Source of the DNA: Candidatus Rokuibacteriota bacterium
GTDB lineage: Bacteria; Methylomirabilota; Methylomirabilia; Rokubacteriales; CSP1-6
DNA: 64,000 nucleotides
NCBI GenBank assembly: GCA_003221515.1
Contig: QHSI01000106.1
Coordinates: 1 to 64,000 of the forward strand
Reading direction: 5' to 3'
Part shown: positions 44,940 through 52,748 of the stretch, one piece after another
How the letters are laid out: each line of letters starts with the position of its first letter
How positions within the stretch are numbered: the stretch's first letter is position 1
Position numbers and translations under genes: made by a program
Notes under the pieces: model-generated
What the model saw: the letters and a program-made list of their open reading frames with translations, nothing else
What the model was told of the DNA's origin: nothing
Database searches by the model: none

Positions 44940-46397
44940 ATGAGCCCATTCGATCCAGCCCCCTTCGTGGAACGGCGCCAGCGGTTCGCGGCGGCGATCG
45001 GTGATGCGCTGGCCATCATCCCCGGCGCGCAGGAGCTCCGGCGCAACAACGACGTCAACTACGAGTTCCGGCAGGCCTCCGACTTCTTCTTCCTGACAGG
45101 ATTCGACGAGCCCGACGCCGTCGCCGTCATCAATCCGGCCGACGCCAAGGAGCGCTTCGTGCTCTTCGTGCGCCCGCGCGACCGCGAGATGGAGATCTGG
45201 AACGGACGGCGCGCCGGGGTCGAGGGCGCCATCGCGACCTTCGGCGCGGATGCCGCCTACACGATCGACCGGCTCGACGACAAGCTGCGCGAGTACATGA
45301 TCGACCGGCCGACGGTCTACTACCGCCTGGGCAGCGGCTCGTTCGACGGCCGGGTGACGCGGCTGATCTCCGAGCTGCGCGGAGCCCGCGCCCGCGGCTA
45401 CGCGGCGCCCCTGCGCGTGGAGGATCCCGGGCCCATCCTGAGCGAGTTGCGACTGCGCCGCTCGGATGCCGAGCTGGCGCGCCACCGTCGGGCCTGCGAG
45501 ATCAGCCGCGACGCGCACACCGAGGCGATGCGCTACGCGCGCCCCGGGCTCTACGAGTACCAGGTGCAGGCGGCGCTCGAGTTCGTCTTCCGCGCCAGCG
45601 GCTCGCCCCGCAACGGCTATCCGTCCATCGTGGCGTCGGGCGCCAACGCGTGCATCCTCCACTACACCGAGAACACGCGACGGATGGAGGACGGCGACCT
45701 GCTCTTGATCGACGCCGGCTGCGAGTGGGGCTACTACTCGGCTGACATCACCCGCACGTTCCCCGTCAACGGCCGGTTCACGGCCGCCCAGCGCGCGGTC
45801 TACGAGATCGTCCTGCGCGCCCAGCTCGCCGGCATCGCCGCCGCGCGGCCCGGGAACCGCTACGAGGCGATCCACGAGGCCGCGCGGCGTGTCCTCACCG
45901 AGGGGCTCGTCGCGCTCGGCGCGCTGCCCCGCGGGCTCGAGGAATCGCTCGCGATGCACCACTACCGGGAGTTCTACATGCACGGTACCGGCCACTGGCT
46001 CGGCATGGACGTGCACGACGTCGGCGACTACCGGATCGATCGGAAGTCACGCCTCCTCGAGCCCGGCATGGTGCTGACGGTCGAGCCGGGCCTCTACTTC
46101 GATCCCGGTCGCGAGACCGTCACCTATCATCTGCGCGAGTACGGCGAGGAGGAGATGTGGGAGCGCCGTCTCCGCCTCGGCGCCGCCACCGCCAGGAAGA
46201 TGGAGGACGAGGAGAAGGCGAAGGCCGAGAAAGTCTCGCACGGCGTCCCCCGCGAGCTGCGCGGGATCGGCATCCGGATCGAGGACGACGTGCTGATCAC
46301 CGATACGGGCTGCGAGGTGCTCACCGCGGGCACGCCGAAGACCATCGACGAGGTCGAGCGCGCCTGCGCGGAGCCGCCGCGGCTGCCGCGGCCCTGA
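44940..46397 (+). CDS. pepP: Xaa-Pro aminopeptidase (PepP family)
   Basis: A 485-aa M24B metallopeptidase that removes N-terminal residues preceding proline. The N-terminal creatinase-like domain contains NYEFRQASDFFFLTGF. The metal ligands of the catalytic domain are visible: LLIDAGCEWGYYSADITRTF (two Asp), HGTGHWLGMDVHD (His), TVEPGLYFDP (Glu) and RIEDDVLIT (Glu). The charged insert KMEDEEKAKAEKVSH near the C-terminus is typical of PepP. Identity is secure. Confidence 0.95.
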   Translation: MSPFDPAPFVERRQRFAAAIGDALAIIPGAQELRRNNDVNYEFRQASDFFFLTGFDEPDAVAVINPADAKERFVLFVRPRDREMEIWNGRRAGVEGAIATFGADAAYTIDRLDDKLREYMIDRPTVYYRLGSGSFDGRVTRLISELRGARARGYAAPLRVEDPGPILSELRLRRSDAELARHRRACEISRDAHTEAMRYARPGLYEYQVQAALEFVFRASGSPRNGYPSIVASGANACILHYTENTRRMEDGDLLLIDAGCEWGYYSADITRTFPVNGRFTAAQRAVYEIVLRAQLAGIAAARPGNRYEAIHEAARRVLTEGLVALGALPRGLEESLAMHHYREFYMHGTGHWLGMDVHDVGDYRIDRKSRLLEPGMVLTVEPGLYFDPGRETVTYHLREYGEEEMWERRLRLGAATARKMEDEEKAKAEKVSHGVPRELRGIGIRIEDDVLITDTGCEVLTAGTPKTIDEVERACAEPPRLPRP

Positions 46398-46435
46398 CGC
46401 GAACACCCGTTTCACCGCGGCCGAGGTCCACTGCG

Positions 46436-46810
46436 ATGGTCCCTGACATCCCGATCGCGTGCTCGCTCTCCGACCCCGAGCTTCGAGAGCGCGAAGCCAC
46501 CGTGCTCAGGACGTTCGCCGCCCATGTCCGCGGGGTCGAGGCCCGACCCGACGGCTACCTCATCGAGCTCGAGCCGACCGACGAGGCGATCGCGGCCGCG
46601 ACCGCGGTGATCGTGGCCGAGCGCCTATGCTGCCCGTTTCTCCCCTTCGATCTCACGGTCGACGCCCCGCGAAAACGCGCGCAGCTGGCGCTGAGCGGTC
46701 CGCCGGGCACACGCGAGTTCCTCGCGACGTGGCTCGAGCCGCGCATCGGGCCGACGGGGACGCCGAACACGCGCGATGCGAAGACCGCCGCGCCGAGACA
46801 AGAACGCTAA
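46436..46810 (+). CDS. Small protein of unknown function with a LCCPF motif
   Basis: A 124-aa protein starting MVPDIPIACSLSDPELRERE. The central stretch AVIVAERLCCPFLPFDLTVD resembles a motif seen in small mercury-resistance-linked and related hypothetical proteins with an RxCCPF core; the C-terminus is Arg/Thr-rich and probably disordered. No firm family or function can be assigned. The start is 38 bp after pepP, and the stop overlaps the proposed start of the next gene. Confidence 0.6.
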   Translation: MVPDIPIACSLSDPELREREATVLRTFAAHVRGVEARPDGYLIELEPTDEAIAAATAVIVAERLCCPFLPFDLTVDAPRKRAQLALSGPPGTREFLATWLEPRIGPTGTPNTRDAKTAAPRQER

Positions 46811-47235
46811 TCGCATCAAAGGGAATTCCGTACTGGATCCAGCGGGCCGACTACTCGGCCACCGACTATGACGCGGCGGAGGTGGCTGAAGGTCTCCGCG
46901 CCTTCGAGACCCACGATTGGCGCACCGAGCTGGAGCTCTACGGAGAGCTCGAGCGCGATGGATCCGACTGCTGCCCACCGGGGATCGGGTTCGTCGACCC
47001 CGACGGGGACATCCTCCATGTGTGTCTGGAAGTCGACGGGCGCGCAACGGTCCACTACGACTTCACGGCTCCCGGCAAGCTCTTCGGGCTCATCCCATGG
47101 TCCCGATGGCGAGTGGAAACCTGGAAGGGCGTGCCGCGGTCCGACGTGCTGGACCTGATCCGCTTTTTCTTCGACGGGCAGCGTGACTGGATGCTCCAGA
47201 AGCTCGGGACCAGCACCGCGGGGGATCGACGGTGA
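46810..47235 (+). CDS. Unknown protein with uncertain (possibly ATC) start
   Basis: A protein of about 141 aa, with the coding signal beginning near GIPYWIQRADYSATDYDAAEVAEGL and ending LQKLGTSTAGDRR. It contains YGELERDGSDCCPPGIGFVDPDGDILHVCLE, resembling small SMI1/immunity-like or DUF-type proteins, but no assignment is safe. No ATG, GTG or TTG lies close upstream in frame. ATC at 46810 overlaps the previous TAA (TAATC) and gives IASKGIPYWIQ; ATT at 46825 is another option. The stop overlaps the GNAT start (GTGA). Confidence 0.55.
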   Translation: MASKGIPYWIQRADYSATDYDAAEVAEGLRAFETHDWRTELELYGELERDGSDCCPPGIGFVDPDGDILHVCLEVDGRATVHYDFTAPGKLFGLIPWSRWRVETWKGVPRSDVLDLIRFFFDGQRDWMLQKLGTSTAGDRR

Positions 47236-47666
47236 CGTTCTGGTTCGCGACCGCCGACGATTGCCCGCTGCTCGCCGAGCTCAACCACCAGTTGATCCAG
47301 GACGAGGGCCATCGAAGCCGGATGCGGGTGGCCGAGCTCGAGCGCCGGATGCGGGACTGGCTCGCCGGAGACTATCGCGCGGTGCTGTTCGAGGAGCGGA
47401 GCGAGGTCGTGGCCTACGCGCTCTTCCGCGAGTTACCGGACGAGGTCTACGTGCGCCAGCTCTTCGTCGTCCGGCACCGGCGTCGCGAGGGGATCGGCCG
47501 CCGCGCGGTCGACACGCTGCGCACCGAGGTCTGGCCGAAGGACAAGCGGCTCACGGTGGAGGTGCTGGTCGCCAACGAGCGCGGTGTGGCGTTCTGGCGG
47601 TCGGTGGGCTACGCGGACTACGCGTTGACGCTCGAGATCCTGCCAGATTCCCGGCGGGACCAGTGA
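47232..47666 (+). CDS. GNAT-family N-acetyltransferase
   Basis: A 144-aa acetyltransferase. VYVRQLFVVRHRRREGIGRRAV is beta-4 plus the acetyl-CoA loop (RxxGIG), and NERGVAFWRSVGYADYALT is the C-terminal motif. The N-terminus FWFATADDCPLLAELNHQLI is typical. GTG at 47232 overlaps the previous stop (GTGA). Substrate is unknown. Confidence 0.88.
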   Translation: MTFWFATADDCPLLAELNHQLIQDEGHRSRMRVAELERRMRDWLAGDYRAVLFEERSEVVAYALFRELPDEVYVRQLFVVRHRRREGIGRRAVDTLRTEVWPKDKRLTVEVLVANERGVAFWRSVGYADYALTLEILPDSRRDQ

Positions 47667-47711
47667 CGGCTTGCCGATGAGGCGCTCGACCTCGACGGTC
47701 TTCAGTCCCCG

Positions 47712-48617
47712 TCAGCCGCCGAGCTCGTGGCGGAGAGCACCTTCAAGGGTGGGGTGCCGAAACGTAAAGCCGCTCGCCTGAAGCCGCGCCGGCATCACGC
47801 GCTGGCTCGTGAGCAGCAGCTCGTCGGCCATTTCGCCGCCGAAGGCGAGGCGCGCGGCGAAGGCCGGAACTCGTAGGATCGTGGTGGGGCGGCCGAGCAC
47901 GCGGCCGAGCGTCCGGGTGAACTCGGCGTTGGTCACTGGCGTCGGCGCGACCGCGTTGACGGGACCGTGTAGCGGTTCGGTCGCCAGCGCGTGGTGGATC
48001 GCGCCGATCAGGTCCGCGAGGGCGATCCAGCTCATCCACTGGGCCCCGTCACCGATGACGCCACCGAGGCCGAGCCGGAACGGCGTCAGCATCTTGGCCA
48101 GGGCGCCGCCGGCCGGGCTCAGCACGAGGCCGATCCGCAGATTCACGACGCGGATCCCACGCGCCGTCGCGGGCGCGGTGGCCGCCTCCCACTCGCGGCA
48201 GACCTGGGCGAGGAATCCGGTGCCGGGCGGGCTGTTCTCGATGAGCACCTCGTCGCGGCGGTTCGCGTAGTACCCAATCGCCGACGCGCACACCAGAACG
48301 CGCGGCGGCGGCGTCGCGCGCGAGAGCGTGTGGGCCAGGCGCGCGGTGGCGGCGACGCGGCTGTCGCGGATCCGCGCCTTGCGAGCCGCCGTCCAGCGGC
48401 CGGCGGTCACGCTCTCGCCGGCGAGGTGGACCACCGCGTCGGCGATCGCGGAACGGGTCGGGGTGATCGCGCCGGTCGTGGGCTCCCATCGGAGCGCATT
48501 TTCGGTCCCGAGCGGCGCGCGCCGCACGATGGGGATGACCCGGTCGCCGCGCGCCCTCAGCGAAGACACCAGCGCCGAGCCTACCAGCCCGTTCGAGCCG
48601 GTGATGGCGACGATCAC
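47712..48617 (-). CDS. TIGR01777/YfcH-family NAD-dependent epimerase-like protein
   Basis: A 301-aa extended SDR of the TIGR01777 family (with C-terminal DUF1731). AITGSNGLVGSALV binds the cofactor; VVHLAGESVTAGRWTAARKARIRDSR, ASAIGYY and PVNAVAPTPVTNAEFTRTLG are family hallmarks; the C-terminus is LQASGFTFRHPTLEGALRH. GTG at 48617 overlaps the SDR stop (GTGA). The biochemical role of the family is not established. Confidence 0.93.
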   Translation of the reverse strand: MIVAITGSNGLVGSALVSSLRARGDRVIPIVRRAPLGTENALRWEPTTGAITPTRSAIADAVVHLAGESVTAGRWTAARKARIRDSRVAATARLAHTLSRATPPPRVLVCASAIGYYANRRDEVLIENSPPGTGFLAQVCREWEAATAPATARGIRVVNLRIGLVLSPAGGALAKMLTPFRLGLGGVIGDGAQWMSWIALADLIGAIHHALATEPLHGPVNAVAPTPVTNAEFTRTLGRVLGRPTTILRVPAFAARLAFGGEMADELLLTSQRVMPARLQASGFTFRHPTLEGALRHELGG

Positions 48618-49366
48618 GCCATCGCGCCGCCGTCGACCGTGTAGATCGCGCCGGTCACGTACGCCGCGTCGGAGCTCGCCAGGAACGCGACGAGCGCGGC
48701 GACCTCCTCGGGCGAGCCGTAGCGTCGCATCGGGATCGTCGCGGTGAGCCGCTCGCGCCGCATCTGGCTGTCGAGCAGCTGGGCCATTGGCGTCTCGATC
48801 GGCGCCGGGCAGACGGCGTTGACGCGGATCCCGTGGCGCGCCAGCTCGAGCGCGGCGGAGCGCGTCATGCCCACCACTGCGTGCTTGCTCGCGGTGTAGG
48901 CGATGATGTTCGGCGAGCCGCGGAGCCCCGCGATCGAGGCCGTGTTGACGATGGCGCCACCGCCGCGCGCCCGAAGGAGCGGGGTCACGACCTTCATGCC
49001 CAGCCATACGCCCTTCAGGTTCACGGCGATCACGCGGTCGAAGACCTCCTCGGGGTAGTCGACGAGGGGCTTGAGGGCGCCGAGCACGCCGGCGTTGTTG
49101 AAGAAGATGTCGATCCCGCCGAACGTCTTGACCGCGGCGGTGGCGTAGCGCTCGACGTGGGCGAGCTTCGTCACGTCGGCCTCGACCGCCAGGACCTCGC
49201 CGCCTGCCCGCTCGACCGCCCCGACGCTCAGCGCAAGCGCGGGCGCCGCGAGGTCGACGAGTACGACGCGCGCGCCCTCGGAAGCGAAGCGCACCGCGGT
49301 GGTGCGTCCGATGCCGCCAGCGCCGCCGGTGACCACCACGACCTTGCCGGAGAAGCGCGCGTCCAT
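48614..49366 (-). CDS. SDR-family oxidoreductase
   Basis: A 250-aa classical short-chain dehydrogenase. VTGGAGGIGRTTAVRFA and IFFNNAGVLG mark the cofactor domain; the catalytic residues are in NTASIAG (Ser) and AYTASKHAVVG (Tyr, Lys); PIETPMAQLL and GAIYTVDGGAM close it. It is the first gene of a two-gene operon. Substrate is unknown. Confidence 0.93.
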   Translation of the reverse strand: MDARFSGKVVVVTGGAGGIGRTTAVRFASEGARVVLVDLAAPALALSVGAVERAGGEVLAVEADVTKLAHVERYATAAVKTFGGIDIFFNNAGVLGALKPLVDYPEEVFDRVIAVNLKGVWLGMKVVTPLLRARGGGAIVNTASIAGLRGSPNIIAYTASKHAVVGMTRSAALELARHGIRVNAVCPAPIETPMAQLLDSQMRRERLTATIPMRRYGSPEEVAALVAFLASSDAAYVTGAIYTVDGGAMA

Positions 49367-49423
49367 AGTGTCAGGCGCCCCATCTTGCTCTTGGCGCCGG
49401 ACCGACGCAAGCTTAGGGGCGCC

Positions 49424-49900
49424 ATGACCGAGGACGAGGCCCTGGGAGCCCTACGCGGTAGCGACGCCGGCGCCGCCGCGCGCGCCGGAGCTCTGCTGTG
49501 GGAGATGTGGCACCGCTCCGGAGACCGCGAGCTGGACGCCCTGCTGCGCGAAGGCATCGCCACGATGGAGCGCCGTGATCTCGCCGAGGCGGAGACGATC
49601 TTCGCCCGCCTGATCGCCAAGGCGCCGGCGTTCGCCGAGGGCTGGAACAAGCGCGCGACGGTCCGCTACGTGGCCGAGAACTACGAGGGCTCGATCGCCG
49701 ATTGCGAGGAGACCCTCAAGCGCAACCCGAACCACTTCGGCGCGCTGTCGGGCCAGGGACTCTGCTACATGGCGCTCGGCCGCCACCGCGAGGCGGCGGC
49801 GGTGTTCCGGCGCGCGCTGCTGGTGCATCCGCACCTGGCCAGCGTGCGCCAAAACTTGGCCGCGGCGCTCGGCGAAGCGGTGCGGGGCAACGGACACTAG
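49424..49900 (+). CDS. Tetratricopeptide-repeat protein
   Basis: A 158-aa protein with three TPR-like units: DLAEAETIFARLIAKAPAFA, NYEGSIADCEETLKRNPNHF and RHREAAAVFRRALLVHPHL. It has no signal peptide and is a short cytoplasmic TPR scaffold. It diverges from the SDR gene across 57 bp. A pair of REP-like hairpins starts exactly at its stop codon. Confidence 0.88.
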   Translation: MTEDEALGALRGSDAGAAARAGALLWEMWHRSGDRELDALLREGIATMERRDLAEAETIFARLIAKAPAFAEGWNKRATVRYVAENYEGSIADCEETLKRNPNHFGALSGQGLCYMALGRHREAAAVFRRALLVHPHLASVRQNLAAALGEAVRGNGH

Positions 49901-49963
49901 GTCGTGCGCGCCGCAGGCCGTCGCGGGGCTGGGGCCCCGCCGGCCGAGGCGCGGCTACAACCG
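49899..49963 (+). repeat. REP-like hairpin repeat, tandem unit 1 of 2
   Basis: A 65-bp unit. It folds as GCCGC-A-GGCCG-TC-GCGGGGC, loop TGGG, GCCCCGC-CGGCC-GAGGC-GCGGC, giving three helices of 5, 5 and 7 bp. It begins inside the TAG of the TPR gene. The second unit follows head to tail with one core difference outside the stem (GGCTACAACCG versus GGCCACAACCG). Confidence 0.85.
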
Positions 49964-50028
49964 AGGTCGTGCGCGCCGCAGGCCGTCGCGGGGCTGGGGC
50001 CCCGCCGGCCGAGGCGCGGCCACAACCG
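49964..50028 (+). repeat. REP-like hairpin repeat, tandem unit 2 of 2
   Basis: The second 65-bp unit, identical to the first through the whole hairpin. The following GGGGGA serves as Shine-Dalgarno for the kinase gene at 50042, so the hairpin ends immediately before a translation start. Confidence 0.85.
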
Positions 50029-50041
50029 GGGGAGCGACGGA

Positions 50042-51073
50042 ATGATCGCGCAGACGGCGGAAGTGCGTGACGCGCACCGCTTCGACGTGACCGCGCTCGA
50101 GCGCTACATGCGCGGGCACGTGGAGGGCTTCGCCGGCTCGCTGACCGTCAGCCAGTTCCGCGGCGGCCAGTCGAACCCGACCTACCATCTGTCGGCCGGG
50201 GGGCGGGAGTACGTGCTGCGCCGGAAGCCGCCGGGCAAGCTGCTGCCTTCCGCGCACGCGGTCGACCGCGAGTATCGGGTGATCACCGCGCTGGGGAAGA
50301 CGGGATTCCCGGTGCCCCGGACGTTCGCGCTCTGCGAGGACGACGCGGTCATCGGCACCGCGTTCTACGTCATGGACTGCGTCCACGGGCGCATCATCAC
50401 CGATCCGGCGATCCCCGACGTGACCCCTCGCGAGCGCGGGCAGATCTACGACTCGCTGAACGACGTGCTGGCGCGCCTGCACACTACCGACTGGCAGGCG
50501 CTCGGGCTCGCCGACTTCGGGCGGCCTGGCAACTACTTCGCCCGCCAGATCCATCGCTGGACCCAGCAGTACCGCGCGTCCGAGACGGAAAAGATCGACT
50601 CGATGGAGCGTCTGATCCCGTGGCTGCCGGAGCACATTCCGGCCGGCGACGAGACCGCGCTCGTCCACGGCGACTTCCGGCTCGGGAACGTCATCGTCCA
50701 TCCGACCGAGCCGCGCGTCATCGCCGTGCTCGACTGGGAGCTCTCGACGCTCGGCCATCCGCTCGCGGACCTCGCCTACTTCTGCCTGCCGTACCGGTTC
50801 ACGCGCGAGTGGGAAGGGCTGGCCGACAAGAACCTGGTCGAGCTGGGCGTGCCGAGCGAAGGGGACTACGTCGCGACCTACTGCCGGCGGGCCGGACGCG
50901 CCACGATCGCCGACTGGGAGTTCTGCCTGGCCTTCGCGATGTTCCGGCTGGCCGCGATCGCCCAGGGCATCATGGGGCGCGTCGTCGCCGGCACCGCGAA
51001 CGACCCGAATGCCCAGGAGCGCGGGCGGCGCGCCCGCCCGCTCGCCGACTCCGCCTGGAAGTTGATTGGGTGA
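50042..51073 (+). CDS. APH-fold phosphotransferase (ACAD10/11 N-terminal-kinase type)
   Basis: A 343-aa aminoglycoside-phosphotransferase/choline-kinase-fold protein. SQFRGGQSNPTYHLSAGG is the Gly-rich loop, LRRKPPGKLLPSAHAVDREY carries the ATP-binding Lys and Glu, LVHGDFRLGNVIVHP is the catalytic loop and VLDWELSTLGHPLADLAY the metal-binding loop. This subgroup (LRRKPPG...S AHAVDRE) is the one fused to acyl-CoA dehydrogenase in ACAD10/11 and encoded as LvaA in levulinate degradation. The matching dehydrogenase type is at 37986-39194. Confidence 0.92.
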   Translation: MIAQTAEVRDAHRFDVTALERYMRGHVEGFAGSLTVSQFRGGQSNPTYHLSAGGREYVLRRKPPGKLLPSAHAVDREYRVITALGKTGFPVPRTFALCEDDAVIGTAFYVMDCVHGRIITDPAIPDVTPRERGQIYDSLNDVLARLHTTDWQALGLADFGRPGNYFARQIHRWTQQYRASETEKIDSMERLIPWLPEHIPAGDETALVHGDFRLGNVIVHPTEPRVIAVLDWELSTLGHPLADLAYFCLPYRFTREWEGLADKNLVELGVPSEGDYVATYCRRAGRATIADWEFCLAFAMFRLAAIAQGIMGRVVAGTANDPNAQERGRRARPLADSAWKLIG

Positions 51074-51118
51074 GGGGCCTCGAAGGGCCGCTCACACTCC
51101 CCGGGGCGCTCCTCGATG

Positions 51119-52729
51119 TCAGCCGCCGAGCTTGGGCGCGTACGTCTCGTAGAAGGTGTTGGTGAGAAGCCCGGTCGGATCCAGCTGACGCTTGGTCGCG
51201 AAGAACTCCCTCACGCCCGGGTAGGCCCGCTGGAGCTGCGCCGCGGTGTAGTGCAGCTGGTACGGCAGGAAGAAGGTGCCGCCCACGCGTGCGGCCAGAT
51301 CGATCAGGTCGCCGGTGAGCGCCCGCATCCGCGCGTCGCCCTCGGCATCGGTGGCCTGGTTCAGGTAGAGCACCACCGCGAACATGTCGGTCGGCGCGTA
51401 CGAAAGCACGTTGTCCTCGCGGTGCACGACGCGCACCGACGCGTTCAAGAGGTTCGCCTCGTGGGTCCGGAGCGCCGAGCGCAGACCGTCGACGAACGCG
51501 ACGAACTGCGCGCGCGGCACGAAGTACTCGTGCAGGATGTCGGTCTCGTCCTCGAGCGCGTTCTTGAGGTAGCGCACCGAGTCGTGCATCGGGTGGTTGC
51601 GCGACACCAGGCACGCCTCGCCCTCGCCGAGCGCCTGGTTCCGGCTGACCGGGCAGGATTCGAGCCTCGGCTCGACGTACTTCTCGGCGAACCACTTGAG
51701 GCGCATCGGCAGCGTGCCGTGCTTGGCGAGGTTGAAGACGAGCCGCCGGAGCTTCACCGCGCGCACGTCGCCGAGCGGGGGGATCTCGGCGCCGCGCACC
51801 TCGACCCGCCGGTAGGTGTAGAGAAGCATCTCCTCCAGGAACGACTGCGGGGCGGTCGAGAGGTGGCCGTACATCAGCTCGTACCGCTCCTCGCGGTGGA
51901 TCTCGTCGGCGAAGACGGCGGGGAAGTCACGATAGTCGATGACCCGCCGCTCCGAGCGGTAGACCGGGTTGTCGGTCACCTCGAGGTCGGCCTCGAGGAT
52001 GACGCCGAACAGGCCGTAGCCGCCCACCACCAGGTGGAACAGCCGCGTGTTCTCGGTCGGGCTCACGTTCTGAACGGTGCCGTCGGGGAGCATGACGCGC
52101 ATCGAGCGGATCGTGCGCCCGACCGAGCCGGCCTGATGGTCCATGCCGTGGGCGTTCACGGAGATCGATCCGCCGACGGTGAAGATGTCGGTCGACTGCA
52201 TCGCCCGCACGGCGAACCGCGGGTGCAGGAACTTCTGGATGTCGTGCCAGGTGGCGCCGCTCTGCACCGTCAGGGTTCGGCTTCGCGTGTCGAGGGACAT
52301 CCGATTGAGCCGGGTCATGTCCAGCACGAGCGCGTTGCGCGCGAACGCCTGCCCGCCCATGCTGTGCCGCACGCCGGCGGTCGCGACCTTCAACCCGTTG
52401 TCGCGGGCGAACTGGAGCGCGGCGCGGACGTCGTCGATCTCGCGAACGGCCACGACGCCGTAGACGGCGGTGCGGCTCAGGCAGCTCGCGTCGTTCACGG
52501 TGCCGCCCCGCTGCACCCAGACCAGTGACGCGGGCGCCGAGGCCGGGCGATCGGGTCGGGCCGGGCTCGCGTCAGCGGGGGACACCGGAGGGCAATCCTT
52601 CTCGCCCACCGGATCCGCGGCGTAGAGGATCGCCTTGCGCAGGGCGAAGACGGTCACGATCACGAACAGGAGCAGGGCGATCACCAGCGGCCTGGCGAGC
52701 ACTCGTTGGAGCCTGGTCCACACGATCAC
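51119..52729 (-). CDS. Membrane-anchored FAD-linked oxidase (PCMH/BBE-like)
   Basis: A 536-aa flavoprotein. An N-terminal membrane anchor (residues about 15-32, PLVIALLLFVIVTVFALRK) precedes a PCMH-type FAD domain: AVREIDDVRAALQFARDNG, GVRHSMGGQAF and FTVGGSISVNAHGMDH. The C-terminal half is a substrate domain ending LDPTGLLTNTFYETYAPKL, like L-gulonolactone-oxidase/alditol-oxidase family proteins. Substrate is unknown. It is the last gene of a group with the two membrane genes that follow upstream. Confidence 0.87.
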   Translation of the reverse strand: MIVWTRLQRVLARPLVIALLLFVIVTVFALRKAILYAADPVGEKDCPPVSPADASPARPDRPASAPASLVWVQRGGTVNDASCLSRTAVYGVVAVREIDDVRAALQFARDNGLKVATAGVRHSMGGQAFARNALVLDMTRLNRMSLDTRSRTLTVQSGATWHDIQKFLHPRFAVRAMQSTDIFTVGGSISVNAHGMDHQAGSVGRTIRSMRVMLPDGTVQNVSPTENTRLFHLVVGGYGLFGVILEADLEVTDNPVYRSERRVIDYRDFPAVFADEIHREERYELMYGHLSTAPQSFLEEMLLYTYRRVEVRGAEIPPLGDVRAVKLRRLVFNLAKHGTLPMRLKWFAEKYVEPRLESCPVSRNQALGEGEACLVSRNHPMHDSVRYLKNALEDETDILHEYFVPRAQFVAFVDGLRSALRTHEANLLNASVRVVHREDNVLSYAPTDMFAVVLYLNQATDAEGDARMRALTGDLIDLAARVGGTFFLPYQLHYTAAQLQRAYPGVREFFATKRQLDPTGLLTNTFYETYAPKLGG

Positions 52730-52748
52730 GGTGCGCTCCGTTCCACGC

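Noticed and set aside
49899-50028. CRISPR-like tandem repeat
   Set aside because: Only two 65-bp units, no unique spacers, palindromic unit with a long hairpin and no cas genes; better explained as REP-like.
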